A stretch of 64,000 nt of DNA from contig JAFWYM010000016.1 in assembly GCA_017517705.1 (NCBI GenBank), forward strand, positions 124,001-188,000, in the 5' to 3' direction. Origin of the DNA: Alistipes sp. GTDB lineage: Bacteria; Bacteroidota; Bacteroidia; Bacteroidales; Rikenellaceae. The stretch's first letter is position 1, and the number at the start of each line of letters is the position of its first letter. The position numbers and the translations under genes were made by a program. Under the pieces are notes generated by a model. The model searched no databases and was not told where the DNA came from. It saw only the letters and a program-made list of their open reading frames with translations. Positions 36,422-44,726 of the stretch are shown here, piece after piece.

Positions 36422-37375
36422 ATGTCAGTTGCGAATAACGATATCAAGGTGAGGTGGTACCATAAGGTGGGACTCGAGGTGTTGTGGGCACTGTGTCGAG
36501 GCATCTATTTCTCGCCACGATGGTTCCGCTTCTACGTGGTACGCCCACTCTTCTACGTGGTGCTCACCCTCACACGCTATCGTCGCAACGTGATACTCAG
36601 CAACATCCGCAACTCGTTTCCCGAGCTCTCAGCTGCACAGACGCGACATATTATGCGTCGCTACCGCAATACTCTTGCCGAGGTTATCGTCTGCACAATG
36701 TCGCTTGCGGGGGCTAAACCCGGGCGCGACAACGACCTTATGACGTGGGAGAATGTCGAGGAGCACCTCGAGCGTACTCGCGGCCGCGACTGGATAGCGA
36801 TGGCTGCACACTTCGGCTGCTGGGAGTACTTATTATTGTGGTGCTGGCACGACCCCGACTGTCGCTTTCTCGGCGTCTATCACCCGCTACGCAGCACCAT
36901 CTTCGAGCTCTTCTATCGTCGCCTGCGCAACTTAGCACCCAATATCATACAGACACCGATGAAGGATACCATGCGCTACTACCTGCGCAATAGGGGCGAA
37001 GATCACGGCGTAGTCATCGGACTCATATCCGACCAGAGCCCCATACTACGTGCCGACCTTGAGTGGCACAGGTTCCTAAATCAGGATACCGTCTTTGTTG
37101 AGGGTGGCGAGAAGTTCGCCTCGCGTTTCCACCTGCCGATGTACTTTGTTCACGTGTGCCGCGTAGCGCCAGGACGCTATGTTGCGCGCTTAGACGAGCT
37201 CTACGATGGCGTTGAGGAGTTCGCGGAGGGTGAGCTCACGCGCCGCTATGTCCGCGCCCTCGAAGATATGATACGCGAGACCCCCGAACTGTGGATGTGG
37301 TCGCATAAGCGCTGGAAACACACCCCCGAGAAGCAGGCGGCAAAGTTCGGCATAGAGAAAAAAGTGGCCAAATAG
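36422..37375 (+). CDS. Lipid A late acyltransferase (LpxL/HtrB family)
   Basis: Inner-membrane-associated acyltransferase of 317 aa that adds a secondary acyl chain to Kdo-lipid A or a related lipid. The HX4E catalytic motif is His130-FGCW-Glu135; an N-terminal hydrophobic segment about 36-52 anchors it, and RNVILSNIRNSFPEL is the usual family signature. It connects with waaA elsewhere in the window and precedes the Stealth gene. Which chain it transfers cannot be told. Confidence 0.9.
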   Translation: MSVANNDIKVRWYHKVGLEVLWALCRGIYFSPRWFRFYVVRPLFYVVLTLTRYRRNVILSNIRNSFPELSAAQTRHIMRRYRNTLAEVIVCTMSLAGAKPGRDNDLMTWENVEEHLERTRGRDWIAMAAHFGCWEYLLLWCWHDPDCRFLGVYHPLRSTIFELFYRRLRNLAPNIIQTPMKDTMRYYLRNRGEDHGVVIGLISDQSPILRADLEWHRFLNQDTVFVEGGEKFASRFHLPMYFVHVCRVAPGRYVARLDELYDGVEEFAEGELTRRYVRALEDMIRETPELWMWSHKRWKHTPEKQAAKFGIEKKVAK

Positions 37376-37430
37376 AACATTTATCCGATAAAAAGAGTAT
37401 CTTTGCGCCCTGATATATACAATAAGAGAT

Positions 37431-38309
37431 ATGGACATTGTCATCACATACGTAAATGGGCTTGATCCGAAGTGGCAAGAGGAGTATGCCAAGCATACCA
37501 ATACGCCTATTATGGAGAAGCGCTTTCGCGATTGGGGGACACTTAAGTATCTCTTCCGCGGCATCGAGAAGAATATGCCGTTCATACGCAGGGTACATCT
37601 GGTGGTGTCGGGCGAGAGTCAGGTGCCCGCATGGATCAACCGCGAGAGGGTTAACGTAGTGCTACATAGGGATATAATACCCGAGGATCATCTGCCTACG
37701 TTCTGCAGCAATACCATAGAGTTGCATCTGCACCGCATCGAGGGTCTCGACGAGGAGTTTCTCTATTTCAACGACGACATCTTCCCGATGATGCGCTGCG
37801 AGGCTACGGACTTCTTCCTCGACGGCAAGGGTATCATAGGCATGAACTGCCACCTCTTTGCTCCCGATATGTTCAAGCGTATATGTCGCAACTCCGATCG
37901 TGCTGCGCGTAAGGCCTTGGGGCGTCGTGCTCCGCTGTGGTTCCTACGTCCTCAGCATATATGTGCCCCGATGCTGCGTAGCGAGAGCCAGCATGTATAC
38001 CAGAGGCTTAAGGATGACATCCTCAACTCGCTCACAGCGACACGCACCGAGCGCAACATCACGCAGTACCTCTTTACGAACTATCTCTTCCTTAAGGGAC
38101 GCATCATCCCGCGTCGCCAGCCGCGTCGCCACTTCTCCGTGGGCATCACCTCGCCCGAGAAAATATCGGCATATCTACTCAACCCCGACCGCAAACTTGT
38201 ATGTATCAACGACGTGCAACTAAGCGAGGGGCGCTACGACAAGATGCGCACGATGCTGCTCGACACCTTCGAGAGAGCATTCCCAACGAAGTCTCGCTTC
38301 GAGTTGTAA
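37431..38309 (+). CDS. Stealth-family sugar-phosphate transferase
   Basis: Cytoplasmic transferase of 292 aa of the Stealth family, which forms phosphodiester links between hexoses in capsules and related glycans. CR1 is MDIVITYVNGLDPKW (1-15); CR2 spans about 31-140 with RDWGTLKYLFRGIEKNMPF, FCSNTIELHLHRI and the acidic YFNDDIF (112-118). CR3/CR4 are less clear. A -7 box TATCTTTG stands about 30 bases before the start. It lies beside the LicD/TagF-like locus and is a likely functional partner, adding a second route to phosphodiester-linked glycan. Confidence 0.88.
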   Translation: MDIVITYVNGLDPKWQEEYAKHTNTPIMEKRFRDWGTLKYLFRGIEKNMPFIRRVHLVVSGESQVPAWINRERVNVVLHRDIIPEDHLPTFCSNTIELHLHRIEGLDEEFLYFNDDIFPMMRCEATDFFLDGKGIIGMNCHLFAPDMFKRICRNSDRAARKALGRRAPLWFLRPQHICAPMLRSESQHVYQRLKDDILNSLTATRTERNITQYLFTNYLFLKGRIIPRRQPRRHFSVGITSPEKISAYLLNPDRKLVCINDVQLSEGRYDKMRTMLLDTFERAFPTKSRFEL

Positions 38310-38362
38310 CACACACCTATAACGAGGGTATACCTCCCATGCACGTATAACCTATATATAAT

Positions 38363-38389
38363 AGAGGCAGGAGAGATAATCGTGCCTCT
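38363..38389. terminator. Hairpin between converging Stealth and GT2 genes
   Basis: AGAGGCA pairs with TGCCTCT around a 13-base loop. No strong T-run follows on either strand; its place between converging genes suggests transcript 3'-end formation. Confidence 0.45.
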
Positions 38390-38489
38390 TATCGTGCCGT
38401 TATTATGAGAATGGGGACTTCTGGAGCACGCCCCATCATCCCCATCTGCCATTTGCATCTGCCCCTGAAGGCTCAGTATCCGCCGGCCT

Positions 38490-39428
38490 CTACTTAAATA
38501 GCGCGTGCAGCTTGGTGATAAGCTGTGAAACGAGCCACACATCGGTGTTGCAACGCATCTTTGCCTTGCGCACAGCCCCCGCCAACCATGGGTATTGGGC
38601 ATAGAGGTCAAGGCCATAGAAGAGCGAATACCAGCCTGCCTGCATAACAATATCGTCGAGGATGATAGCCACGGGATTCTTATCGTGGGGTACGTCGCGA
38701 TACTTCTCATACAGATCGATAAAGTTCAGTGCATACTCTCTCTTACGCTTCCTACGCTGATGTCCCGTTAGGGCGTTAGGATTACCCTTGCGATAGTGGT
38801 AGACATTTTCGTCGAGGAAGGCGAGGCTTCGCGAGTAGCCAACAAGCTGCGTCGACACATAGCAATCCTCGGCATAGCCATACTTGGGCGAATATATCGT
38901 ATTCTCGGTATATATCGTGCGACGCACGCACTTGGTACATAGCGAGCCAAATGATAGATGGTTGTACATATTACGCACATAGAGGCGTTGATCGTCGCTT
39001 CTATACTCACGCTCACGCTTGACACTCGAGCGTGTAGGATACTCCTTAACGTAGTTGAAGTAAACTATATCGGCATCCGTCTCCGCGATCTTCTGAGCAA
39101 TCTTTGCGATGGAGCCCTCCGTGAGCCAGTCGTCGGAGTCAACGTGGTAGATGTAGTCGCCCGTGGCGTTGTCGAGGCCTGTGCGTCGCGCGGCGGGGAG
39201 ACCAGCGTTTTCCTTGTGTATAATCTTTATCTGCGGTCTAAGATGCTGGTATTTACGCTCTATGAGCTCCTCGAGAAGCTCCACGGAGCGATCCTTCGTG
39301 CCATCGTTGACGAAGATAAACTCGATATGCGGGTAGGACTGCGAGAGTACCGACTCGGCAAACTCGATGATATATGGCTCGACACCGTAGATGGGCGCTA
39401 TGATCGATATGGTAACCGGCTTATTCAT
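38490..39428 (-). CDS. Family 2 glycosyltransferase
   Basis: GT-A glycosyltransferase of 312 aa that would add a sugar from a nucleotide-sugar donor to the surface glycan. N-terminal ISIIAPIYGVEPYI, VNDGTKDRS (40-48) for the nucleotide, and the metal-binding DSDD at 97-100 followed by W. No membrane helices except weak hydrophobic parts. It is the last gene of the minus operon licD-licD-cytidylyltransferase/oxidoreductase-SDR-GT2, 13 bases after the SDR gene. The sugar is unknown. Confidence 0.9.
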   Translation of the reverse strand: MNKPVTISIIAPIYGVEPYIIEFAESVLSQSYPHIEFIFVNDGTKDRSVELLEELIERKYQHLRPQIKIIHKENAGLPAARRTGLDNATGDYIYHVDSDDWLTEGSIAKIAQKIAETDADIVYFNYVKEYPTRSSVKREREYRSDDQRLYVRNMYNHLSFGSLCTKCVRRTIYTENTIYSPKYGYAEDCYVSTQLVGYSRSLAFLDENVYHYRKGNPNALTGHQRRKRKREYALNFIDLYEKYRDVPHDKNPVAIILDDIVMQAGWYSLFYGLDLYAQYPWLAGAVRKAKMRCNTDVWLVSQLITKLHALFK

Positions 39429-39441
39429 ACTTAAGATGTTG

Positions 39442-40161
39442 TTATTTAAAGCTATATCCGCCGCTAACCTCTATCACCGAGCCGTTCACAAAGGCGTTGT
39501 TTATGCAGAAGCGCACGGCATCGGCCACCTCGTCAGTCGTGGCGAAGCGTTTGATGGCGCTCTTGGCGTAGATGTTTTGGCGTATCTGCTCGGGCTTCGT
39601 GGCCTGCCACTCGGTCTCCACGAAGCCTGGAGCTATGGCATTCACCGTCGTACCACTTGCCTCGAAGCACTTGACGAGGTTGAGCGCGAGGGCATGGACG
39701 GCAGCCTTGCTCACACCATAGGCCAACGACGTGCCGTGGGGGTGTACGCCCATAAGCGAGCCGATGAATATGATGCGGCTATTGTTGGGTATGAGGTCGT
39801 AGAGGTCGCGTATGAGGTAGAGGCTGCTGTTGAGGTTCACCTGCATTGTGCGCTCCCACGCCTCGTCGGTAATCTCCGATAGTGGCGTACGCAGCGTCAC
39901 ACCTGCATTGCATACGATGCAGTCGACACTCTCCTTTAAGCGCATAGCCTCGACAAACCTCCGCATCGCCACCTTATCTGCCTGGTCGGCACGCCACATC
40001 TCCACATTCGGGGATATGGCACGCAGCTCCTCGAACCCCTTAGCGGCGGCGACACCATCGCTGGCGTACGTTACAGTTACGTGATAACCCTCCCTAAGGA
40101 GCATCTTGGCAACGGCGAGGCCAATACCCTTTGTGCCCCCTGTTACAATGGCGTTTTTCAT
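39442..40161 (-). CDS. Short-chain dehydrogenase/reductase of the glycan locus
   Basis: NAD(P)H-dependent reductase of 239 aa with classical SDR features: TGGTKGIG (7-14), NAG (85-87), catalytic Ser135, Tyr148 and Lys152 (YGVSK), and the C-terminal SGGYSFK end. It resembles FabG, and a 3-oxoacyl-ACP role cannot be excluded by sequence. The context, overlapping the cytidylyltransferase/oxidoreductase gene by 4 bases inside a glycan operon, favours reduction of a sugar or ketose phosphate to an alditol phosphate. That role is inference. Confidence 0.85.
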   Translation of the reverse strand: MKNAIVTGGTKGIGLAVAKMLLREGYHVTVTYASDGVAAAKGFEELRAISPNVEMWRADQADKVAMRRFVEAMRLKESVDCIVCNAGVTLRTPLSEITDEAWERTMQVNLNSSLYLIRDLYDLIPNNSRIIFIGSLMGVHPHGTSLAYGVSKAAVHALALNLVKCFEASGTTVNAIAPGFVETEWQATKPEQIRQNIYAKSAIKRFATTDEVADAVRFCINNAFVNGSVIEVSGGYSFK

Positions 40162-41501
40162 ATCTCGAAGAGGTTTTTACGTTCGGTGAATTGTTGCATC
40201 ACACGTGCCATCGTGATACTCTCGGCAGGTGTCAGACGCGCCGAGGTGCGCTTGTTGATGATGCACGACACAAACTCCTGAATCTCATATCTCAAGCCCG
40301 GCTCATCCCACTTATAGAAGTACTTCTTATTGCGGTTCTGATCCTCGTAGCGTAACTCGAAGTAGTCGGTCTTCCACCAAGGTGAGGGGACATAGGCGTA
40401 GCCCTGCGTACCTGAGATTACGAGGTTACCCTCGGTCTTGACACCCAGGCCGAGTTGGAACGACGCTATGGCGCAGGGGAAGCGCATAATGCCTCGCGTA
40501 TATACATCTACACCATTGGCATTCATACGGCTGTAGATGTTTATATTCTCGTACTCCCTGCCTAAGAGCTTCATTATCGGCAGCAACGGATATGAGCCCA
40601 TCTCGTACATCGAGCCTCCGGCCTTCGTGGGGTCGAGCTCACGGCGTAGCTTATCCTCACCCCAGAGCTTCGACTCCGAGGCATCGATACCCACAACGTC
40701 ACCTATAAGACCACTCTTGATAAGCGTTATGAGGTGGTTGAAGGCGGGACAGAAGGCTGTCTTGTTAGCCTCGAGGAGTATCAGACCACGACTCTCGGCA
40801 ATATTGTATAGCTCCTCGGCCTCGTCGCCATTGAGCACCATGGGCGTCTCGCACAACACGTGGCGTCCCTGCTCCAAGGCATACTTAGCCTGTGCATAGT
40901 GTGAAAGGTGGGGCGTGGCAATATAGATGGCATCCGACGCATCGACCAAAGCCTCGAAGCTGTCGTATATGGTGTGCTCCCCTCCGGCAAGAGCCTCGGC
41001 AGCAGCGCGGTCAGTGTCGTAGAAGCCCGCAAGACGCGCAGCATCGACCTTGGGAATCTCGCTCACAAAGCGCTTGGCTATACGACCACAGCCCACGACG
41101 CCGATGTTGATGATAACCTCGCTCTCAGCACGCAACATCGTCGACGATACGCCCTCGGTACGCGGGAGATATACCACCTTGCAATACTCATTAAGGTAAT
41201 CGAACTTACCCTCCCAGTCGGAGCCTATAGCAAAGATGTCGACATCGTAGCGCTGGATGTCGTCGATCTTCTGTCCCACGTAATCCTCAATAATAATCTT
41301 ATCGGCAATGCCCGTGGCGCGTATTGCCTCGACGCGCTCCAAGACATTATCTCTGACGTTTAGCTTGCCGCGATCGCGGTCGAAGCTATCGTTCGTAACA
41401 CCTACGATAAGGTAGTCGCCAAGCGCCTTAGCTCGACGAAGCAGGTTTTTGTGTCCCTCGTGCAGAAGGTCGTAAGTGCCGTAGGTAATAACCTTTTTCA
41501 T
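40158..41501 (-). CDS. Fusion of a TagD-like cytidylyltransferase and a Gfo/Idh/MocA oxidoreductase
   Basis: Two-domain protein of 447 aa. Residues 1-125 are a glycerol-3-phosphate cytidylyltransferase-like domain: YGTYDLLHEGH with HxGH at 14-17, GSDWEGKF (93-100) and RTEGVSSTM (114-122). Residues about 130-447 are a Gfo/Idh/MocA oxidoreductase: Rossmann GVVGCGRIAKR (134-144). The usual E-K-P catalytic motif reads E-T-P (LCETPM), so the common lysine is missing. The design suggests making an alditol phosphate and activating it as a CDP derivative in one protein, analogous to but not the same as Haemophilus CDP-ribitol enzymes. Product unknown. Confidence 0.88.
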   Translation of the reverse strand: MKKVITYGTYDLLHEGHKNLLRRAKALGDYLIVGVTNDSFDRDRGKLNVRDNVLERVEAIRATGIADKIIIEDYVGQKIDDIQRYDVDIFAIGSDWEGKFDYLNEYCKVVYLPRTEGVSSTMLRAESEVIINIGVVGCGRIAKRFVSEIPKVDAARLAGFYDTDRAAAEALAGGEHTIYDSFEALVDASDAIYIATPHLSHYAQAKYALEQGRHVLCETPMVLNGDEAEELYNIAESRGLILLEANKTAFCPAFNHLITLIKSGLIGDVVGIDASESKLWGEDKLRRELDPTKAGGSMYEMGSYPLLPIMKLLGREYENINIYSRMNANGVDVYTRGIMRFPCAIASFQLGLGVKTEGNLVISGTQGYAYVPSPWWKTDYFELRYEDQNRNKKYFYKWDEPGLRYEIQEFVSCIINKRTSARLTPAESITMARVMQQFTERKNLFEI

Positions 41502-41503
41502 AT

Positions 41504-42328
41504 CTATCTATCTTTACCGTAAATCTCTTCAACGTACTCGCGCGAGTGTATGCTGCGACGTATACACTCCTCCGAGGGGAGCTCACGCCAGTTGCCGTAC
41601 ACATTGCCGAGATAGCTATCAACATCCTTCGGTGCCGGAAATGCGTGACCCTCGAACGTGATGGTCGAGAGCGGGAAGGTATCCTCCATAAAGAAGGTAT
41701 GCTTCGCCCAGCCCGTACCCAAAGCATAGTGGTACTCGCCCTTAGGGTTGACCTTACCCACAAGCCTAAGCACCGGGTTGATAATACCCAAGCATAGTAT
41801 CTCGATAAGGCGTATTGCCACATGGCGCAGCCACTTAGTCGTGATGCCGAGCGTTAGGTGCTGAAGGTTCATATACAACACACGCGCAGCACGTGCTGCG
41901 AGGTAGCTCGTCTTCTCGATGCAGAAGATGTCGATAAACTGCCCCTTGTAGCGCAGATACTTATATCTGCCACCGGCAATCATAACCTCGCCCTTGCGCT
42001 TGCGGAACTTACCAAAGGTGTTGATATACTCCACATCGCTACGCATCGACTGATATACATACTCCGAGCTATTGAGACGATGCAACACCCTCTCGAGGCG
42101 ACGAAAGTCCTTGCGCAGCATGACGATGTCGATGTCGTCATCCCACGGTATGAACCCCTTGTGGCGTGCTGCACCCAGCAGCGTTCCCGAGCTAAGCCAC
42201 CAGGTGATGTTATTCTTCTGGCATATATCGGCTAAGTCGAGTAGTATGTTCGTTAGTTCTTGTTGTACGTCACGTAATTTCGAGCCTTCGGGATTATATC
42301 GTGCCTTGAGCTCCTCGTGGTTTATCAT
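41504..42328 (-). CDS. LicD-family phosphotransferase, copy 1
   Basis: Protein of 274 aa of the LicD/fukutin-related nucleotidyltransferase superfamily, which moves phosphocholine or ribitol phosphate from a CDP donor to glycans. The core WLSSGTLLGAARHKGFIPWD followed by DDIDIVM (about 44-70) is intact, with the acidic residues needed for metal binding. It stops 2 bases before the fusion gene and follows licD copy 2 by 19 bases. The two copies are clear paralogues (RYNPEGS near the N-terminus, NPxLRLVGxxNPxGEYHYxLGTGWAKHTFFM in the middle, with small changes). The donor made by the neighbouring fusion protein is the likely substrate. Confidence 0.9.
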   Translation of the reverse strand: MINHEELKARYNPEGSKLRDVQQELTNILLDLADICQKNNITWWLSSGTLLGAARHKGFIPWDDDIDIVMLRKDFRRLERVLHRLNSSEYVYQSMRSDVEYINTFGKFRKRKGEVMIAGGRYKYLRYKGQFIDIFCIEKTSYLAARAARVLYMNLQHLTLGITTKWLRHVAIRLIEILCLGIINPVLRLVGKVNPKGEYHYALGTGWAKHTFFMEDTFPLSTITFEGHAFPAPKDVDSYLGNVYGNWRELPSEECIRRSIHSREYVEEIYGKDR

Positions 42329-42347
42329 AAGTTGGGTCAGTTATCTA

Positions 42348-43193
42348 TCACTCTTTGCCATATATCTCCTCGATATAGGCCTTACAATGTATGCTTCGTC
42401 GTATGCTCTCATCGTCGGGGAGCTTACGCCAGGCGCCATATACCCTCGTAAGGTACGCATCCATATCCTTCGGCACAGGAAACTCCACACCCTCGAAGCG
42501 CGCCCTCGCCAGAGGCATCGTGTCACGCATAAAGAAGGTGTGCTTTGCCCACCCCGTACCCAAGGTGTAGTGATACTCGCCACGCGGGTTTATGAGACCT
42601 ACGAGCCTAAGCAACGGATTGAGGATACCCAAGCACAGCACCTCGATAAGGCGTATCAGAGGCCTACGCAACCAGCCAAATCGTATGTACGAGGTGGTGT
42701 GTTGCAGGTTGTTGTATACGACCGAGGCTATGCGTGCTGCGGTGTAGTTGGTCTTCTCTATGGCGAAGATGTCGAGTCCTACACCTGCCCAGCGGTAGTA
42801 GTCGTAGCGGCGACTTGTCACACGCACGCGCCCCTGGCGCTTGCGGAACTTACCAAAGGTGTTGACATACTCCACGTCACTATCCATCGTATGGAAGACA
42901 AACTCCTCACTCTCGAGGTTTAGGAGTATGCGCTTCAGGCGCTTATAGTCTCTCCTTAGCAGCACGATGTCTACGTCGTCATCCCACGGTATAAATCCCT
43001 CGTGACGCGCTGCGCCAAGGAGCGTCCCCGAACTCAGCCACCACGGTATGTCGTGTTGCCTACATATATCGGCTATGACGTTCAACATAGCCAGAAGCTC
43101 CATCTGGTCGCTCCTCAGAAGCGAGCCCTCGGGGTTGTACCTCTGGCGTAGCTGCTGCGCCTCAGCCTCTGTCAGCTTGTTTGGGTTCATCAT
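42348..43193 (-). CDS. LicD-family phosphotransferase, copy 2
   Basis: Protein of about 281 aa, first gene of the minus operon. The start MMNPNKLTEAE at 43193 is preferred because AGGACT precedes it; a TTG 24 bases upstream is also in frame. The LicD core WWLSSGTLLGAARHEGFI and PWDDDVDIVLL lies at about 51-79. Paralogue of the following gene, most different in the N-terminal 20 residues and in the 100-160 region, which may reflect different acceptors. Two LicD proteins in one operon suggest two phosphotransfer steps or two acceptor positions. Confidence 0.9.
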   Translation of the reverse strand: MMNPNKLTEAEAQQLRQRYNPEGSLLRSDQMELLAMLNVIADICRQHDIPWWLSSGTLLGAARHEGFIPWDDDVDIVLLRRDYKRLKRILLNLESEEFVFHTMDSDVEYVNTFGKFRKRQGRVRVTSRRYDYYRWAGVGLDIFAIEKTNYTAARIASVVYNNLQHTTSYIRFGWLRRPLIRLIEVLCLGILNPLLRLVGLINPRGEYHYTLGTGWAKHTFFMRDTMPLARARFEGVEFPVPKDMDAYLTRVYGAWRKLPDDESIRRSIHCKAYIEEIYGKE

Positions 43194-43254
43194 CAGTCCT
43201 TTCATATAATTAGGCAAATTTATAAATTTTTTTTCAAATAAACGGATATTTATC

Positions 43255-43262
43255 TATCTTTG
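43255..43262 (+). promoter_or_regulatory. -7 box of the TagF-like gene
   Basis: TATCTTTG lies 27 bases before the ATG at 43290; the -33 part is only a T-run (43231-43234). The spacing to the divergent licD start is about 60 bases, so both directions are controlled from this short AT-rich segment. Confidence 0.55.
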
Positions 43263-43289
43263 TCTATTATTAATGACACTTTATGTGAA

Positions 43290-44483
43290 ATGAAGCGTTT
43301 TGGAGAGATCATAGCCTATGGCCTCAGCTGTGCCGTGAAGAGCTTTGGCAACCTACTATCGTTGGTTGCGCGCTCGAGGTCGAGCGTCATCCCACGCAGG
43401 GTTGTGTGTTGGGCGTACAACTTCAAGCAGTATGGCTGCAATCCCCGATACCTAACGGAGTATCTGCTTGAGCATCACCCCGATTTCGAGATATACTGGG
43501 TCTTTCGTCGTGGCATCGACACCAGTGATGTCGACCCTCGAGTGAAGGTCGTGCGCTTCCGTACATGGGAGTATTTGAAGGCGATGGCTACGGCCGAGTT
43601 CCTTGTCACCAACTCGCGCACGGAGCCCTATCGCATATATTGGCATAAGCGCCCCGGACAGAAGTATCTTATGTTGTGGCATGGTGGCGTAGCGCTGAAG
43701 CAGATCGAACGCGATGTGGAGGATAAGCTCGGCTTCAGCTATGCACACAAGGCTAAGGTCGACTCACGTGTTGCCGACCTTATGATCTCGGGCTGCAGGA
43801 TGCACACAGCGTTGATACGCCGATCGTTCTGGTACGATGGCGAGATACTTGAGCGTGGCATACCGCGTAACGATATCTTCTTTCACGCTGAGCACCACGC
43901 CGAAGCGCGCAGGCGCGTGCTGGAGGCGTATAATATCGCCCCCGACAGCCACATCGTTCTCTACGCCCCGACCTTCCGCCGCAATATGAGCATCGAGCCT
44001 TATAGGATAGATTGGTCGCGCGTGCTCCCCGCCCTGAGACGCATGTATAACACGGAGAGTGTTACCGTCATCGTACGTATGCACCCGAATCTCATAGGCA
44101 AGGCCGACACCTCGTCGCTGGTAGCCTACGACGATGTCGTCGATGGCACCCTCTACCACGATATGCAGGAGCTGCTCATCGCAGCCGATATGCTTATCAC
44201 GGACTACTCGAGTTCGATGTTCGACTTCACGATGCAGCGTCGCCCCTGTCTCCTCTATGCCACCGATGTTAAGCAGTATGACCGTGGCTACTACTTCGAC
44301 TTTAGGGATCTACCCTTCCCCCTTGCCGAGAGCCCGGAGGAGCTAATATCGCTCATCGAAAACTTCGACATGACGAACTACAAAGAGAGCCTCGACACGT
44401 TCTTTGCGGAGCGCATTGGCTTAGTTGAGGATGGCCACGCTGCCGAGGCCTTAGCCACGTGGATAGTCGAGCACTGCAAATAA
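43290..44483 (+). CDS. CDP-glycerol glycerophosphotransferase-like protein (TagB/TagF family)
   Basis: GT-B transferase of about 397 aa that polymerises or primes alditol phosphates from CDP-glycerol or CDP-ribitol in teichoic acids. ATG at 43290 is chosen because the TTG at 43260 overlaps the -7 box. The conserved blocks are LWHG (129-132), APTFRRN (226-232), VRMHPN (262-267) and ITDYSSSMFDF (303-313), then YATDVKQYDRGYYFDF. The helices at the N-terminus look membrane-associated rather than exported. It is divergent from the licD operon, so the two parts probably act in one pathway. Family firm; polymerase versus primase open. Confidence 0.88.
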   Translation: MKRFGEIIAYGLSCAVKSFGNLLSLVARSRSSVIPRRVVCWAYNFKQYGCNPRYLTEYLLEHHPDFEIYWVFRRGIDTSDVDPRVKVVRFRTWEYLKAMATAEFLVTNSRTEPYRIYWHKRPGQKYLMLWHGGVALKQIERDVEDKLGFSYAHKAKVDSRVADLMISGCRMHTALIRRSFWYDGEILERGIPRNDIFFHAEHHAEARRRVLEAYNIAPDSHIVLYAPTFRRNMSIEPYRIDWSRVLPALRRMYNTESVTVIVRMHPNLIGKADTSSLVAYDDVVDGTLYHDMQELLIAADMLITDYSSSMFDFTMQRRPCLLYATDVKQYDRGYYFDFRDLPFPLAESPEELISLIENFDMTNYKESLDTFFAERIGLVEDGHAAEALATWIVEHCK

Positions 44484-44551
44484 CGCCGCAACGTCTCCCT
44501 TATGTTTGGGTGGTTTATAACTCCCGAATAATTGAAACAATAAACAATAAG

Positions 44552-44671
44552 GAGAGTGAATAAAAAGTGTCTTACGGCGTTATGCTTGCCCTCAAAATCA
44601 TCATTTACCTTCAGTAAACTCCGGCTTTTCGGGCTTCGCAGGCCTAAAAACACATCTTTTTATTCAACCTC
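44552..44671 (+). repeat. 120-bp element with terminal inverted repeats, copy 2
   Basis: Starts GAGAGTGAATAAAAAGTGT and ends with the complement of GAGGTTGAATAAAAAGATG. It is the inverted counterpart of 32273-32392 with about the same sequence throughout and equal length. It lies downstream of the TagF-like gene and next to the terminator of prs. Confidence 0.8.
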
Positions 44672-44679
44672 CCAACAAT

Positions 44680-44715
44680 AAGGGGATGACAAAATTACTT
44701 TTTCGTCATCCCCTT
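44680..44715. terminator. Terminator-like hairpin between the TagF-like gene and prs
   Basis: AAGGGGATGAC (44680-44690) pairs perfectly with GTCATCCCCTT (44705-44715); the loop AAAATTACTTTTTC resembles the loops of the 3482 and 32153 hairpins. It would end prs transcripts on the minus strand and perhaps the plus-strand gene. Confidence 0.7.
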
Positions 44716-44726
44716 GCTGTACGATA

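Noticed and set aside
38490..44483. Complete O-antigen or capsule locus
   Set aside because: No Wzx, Wzy, Wza, Wzc or ABC exporter genes are present in the window.
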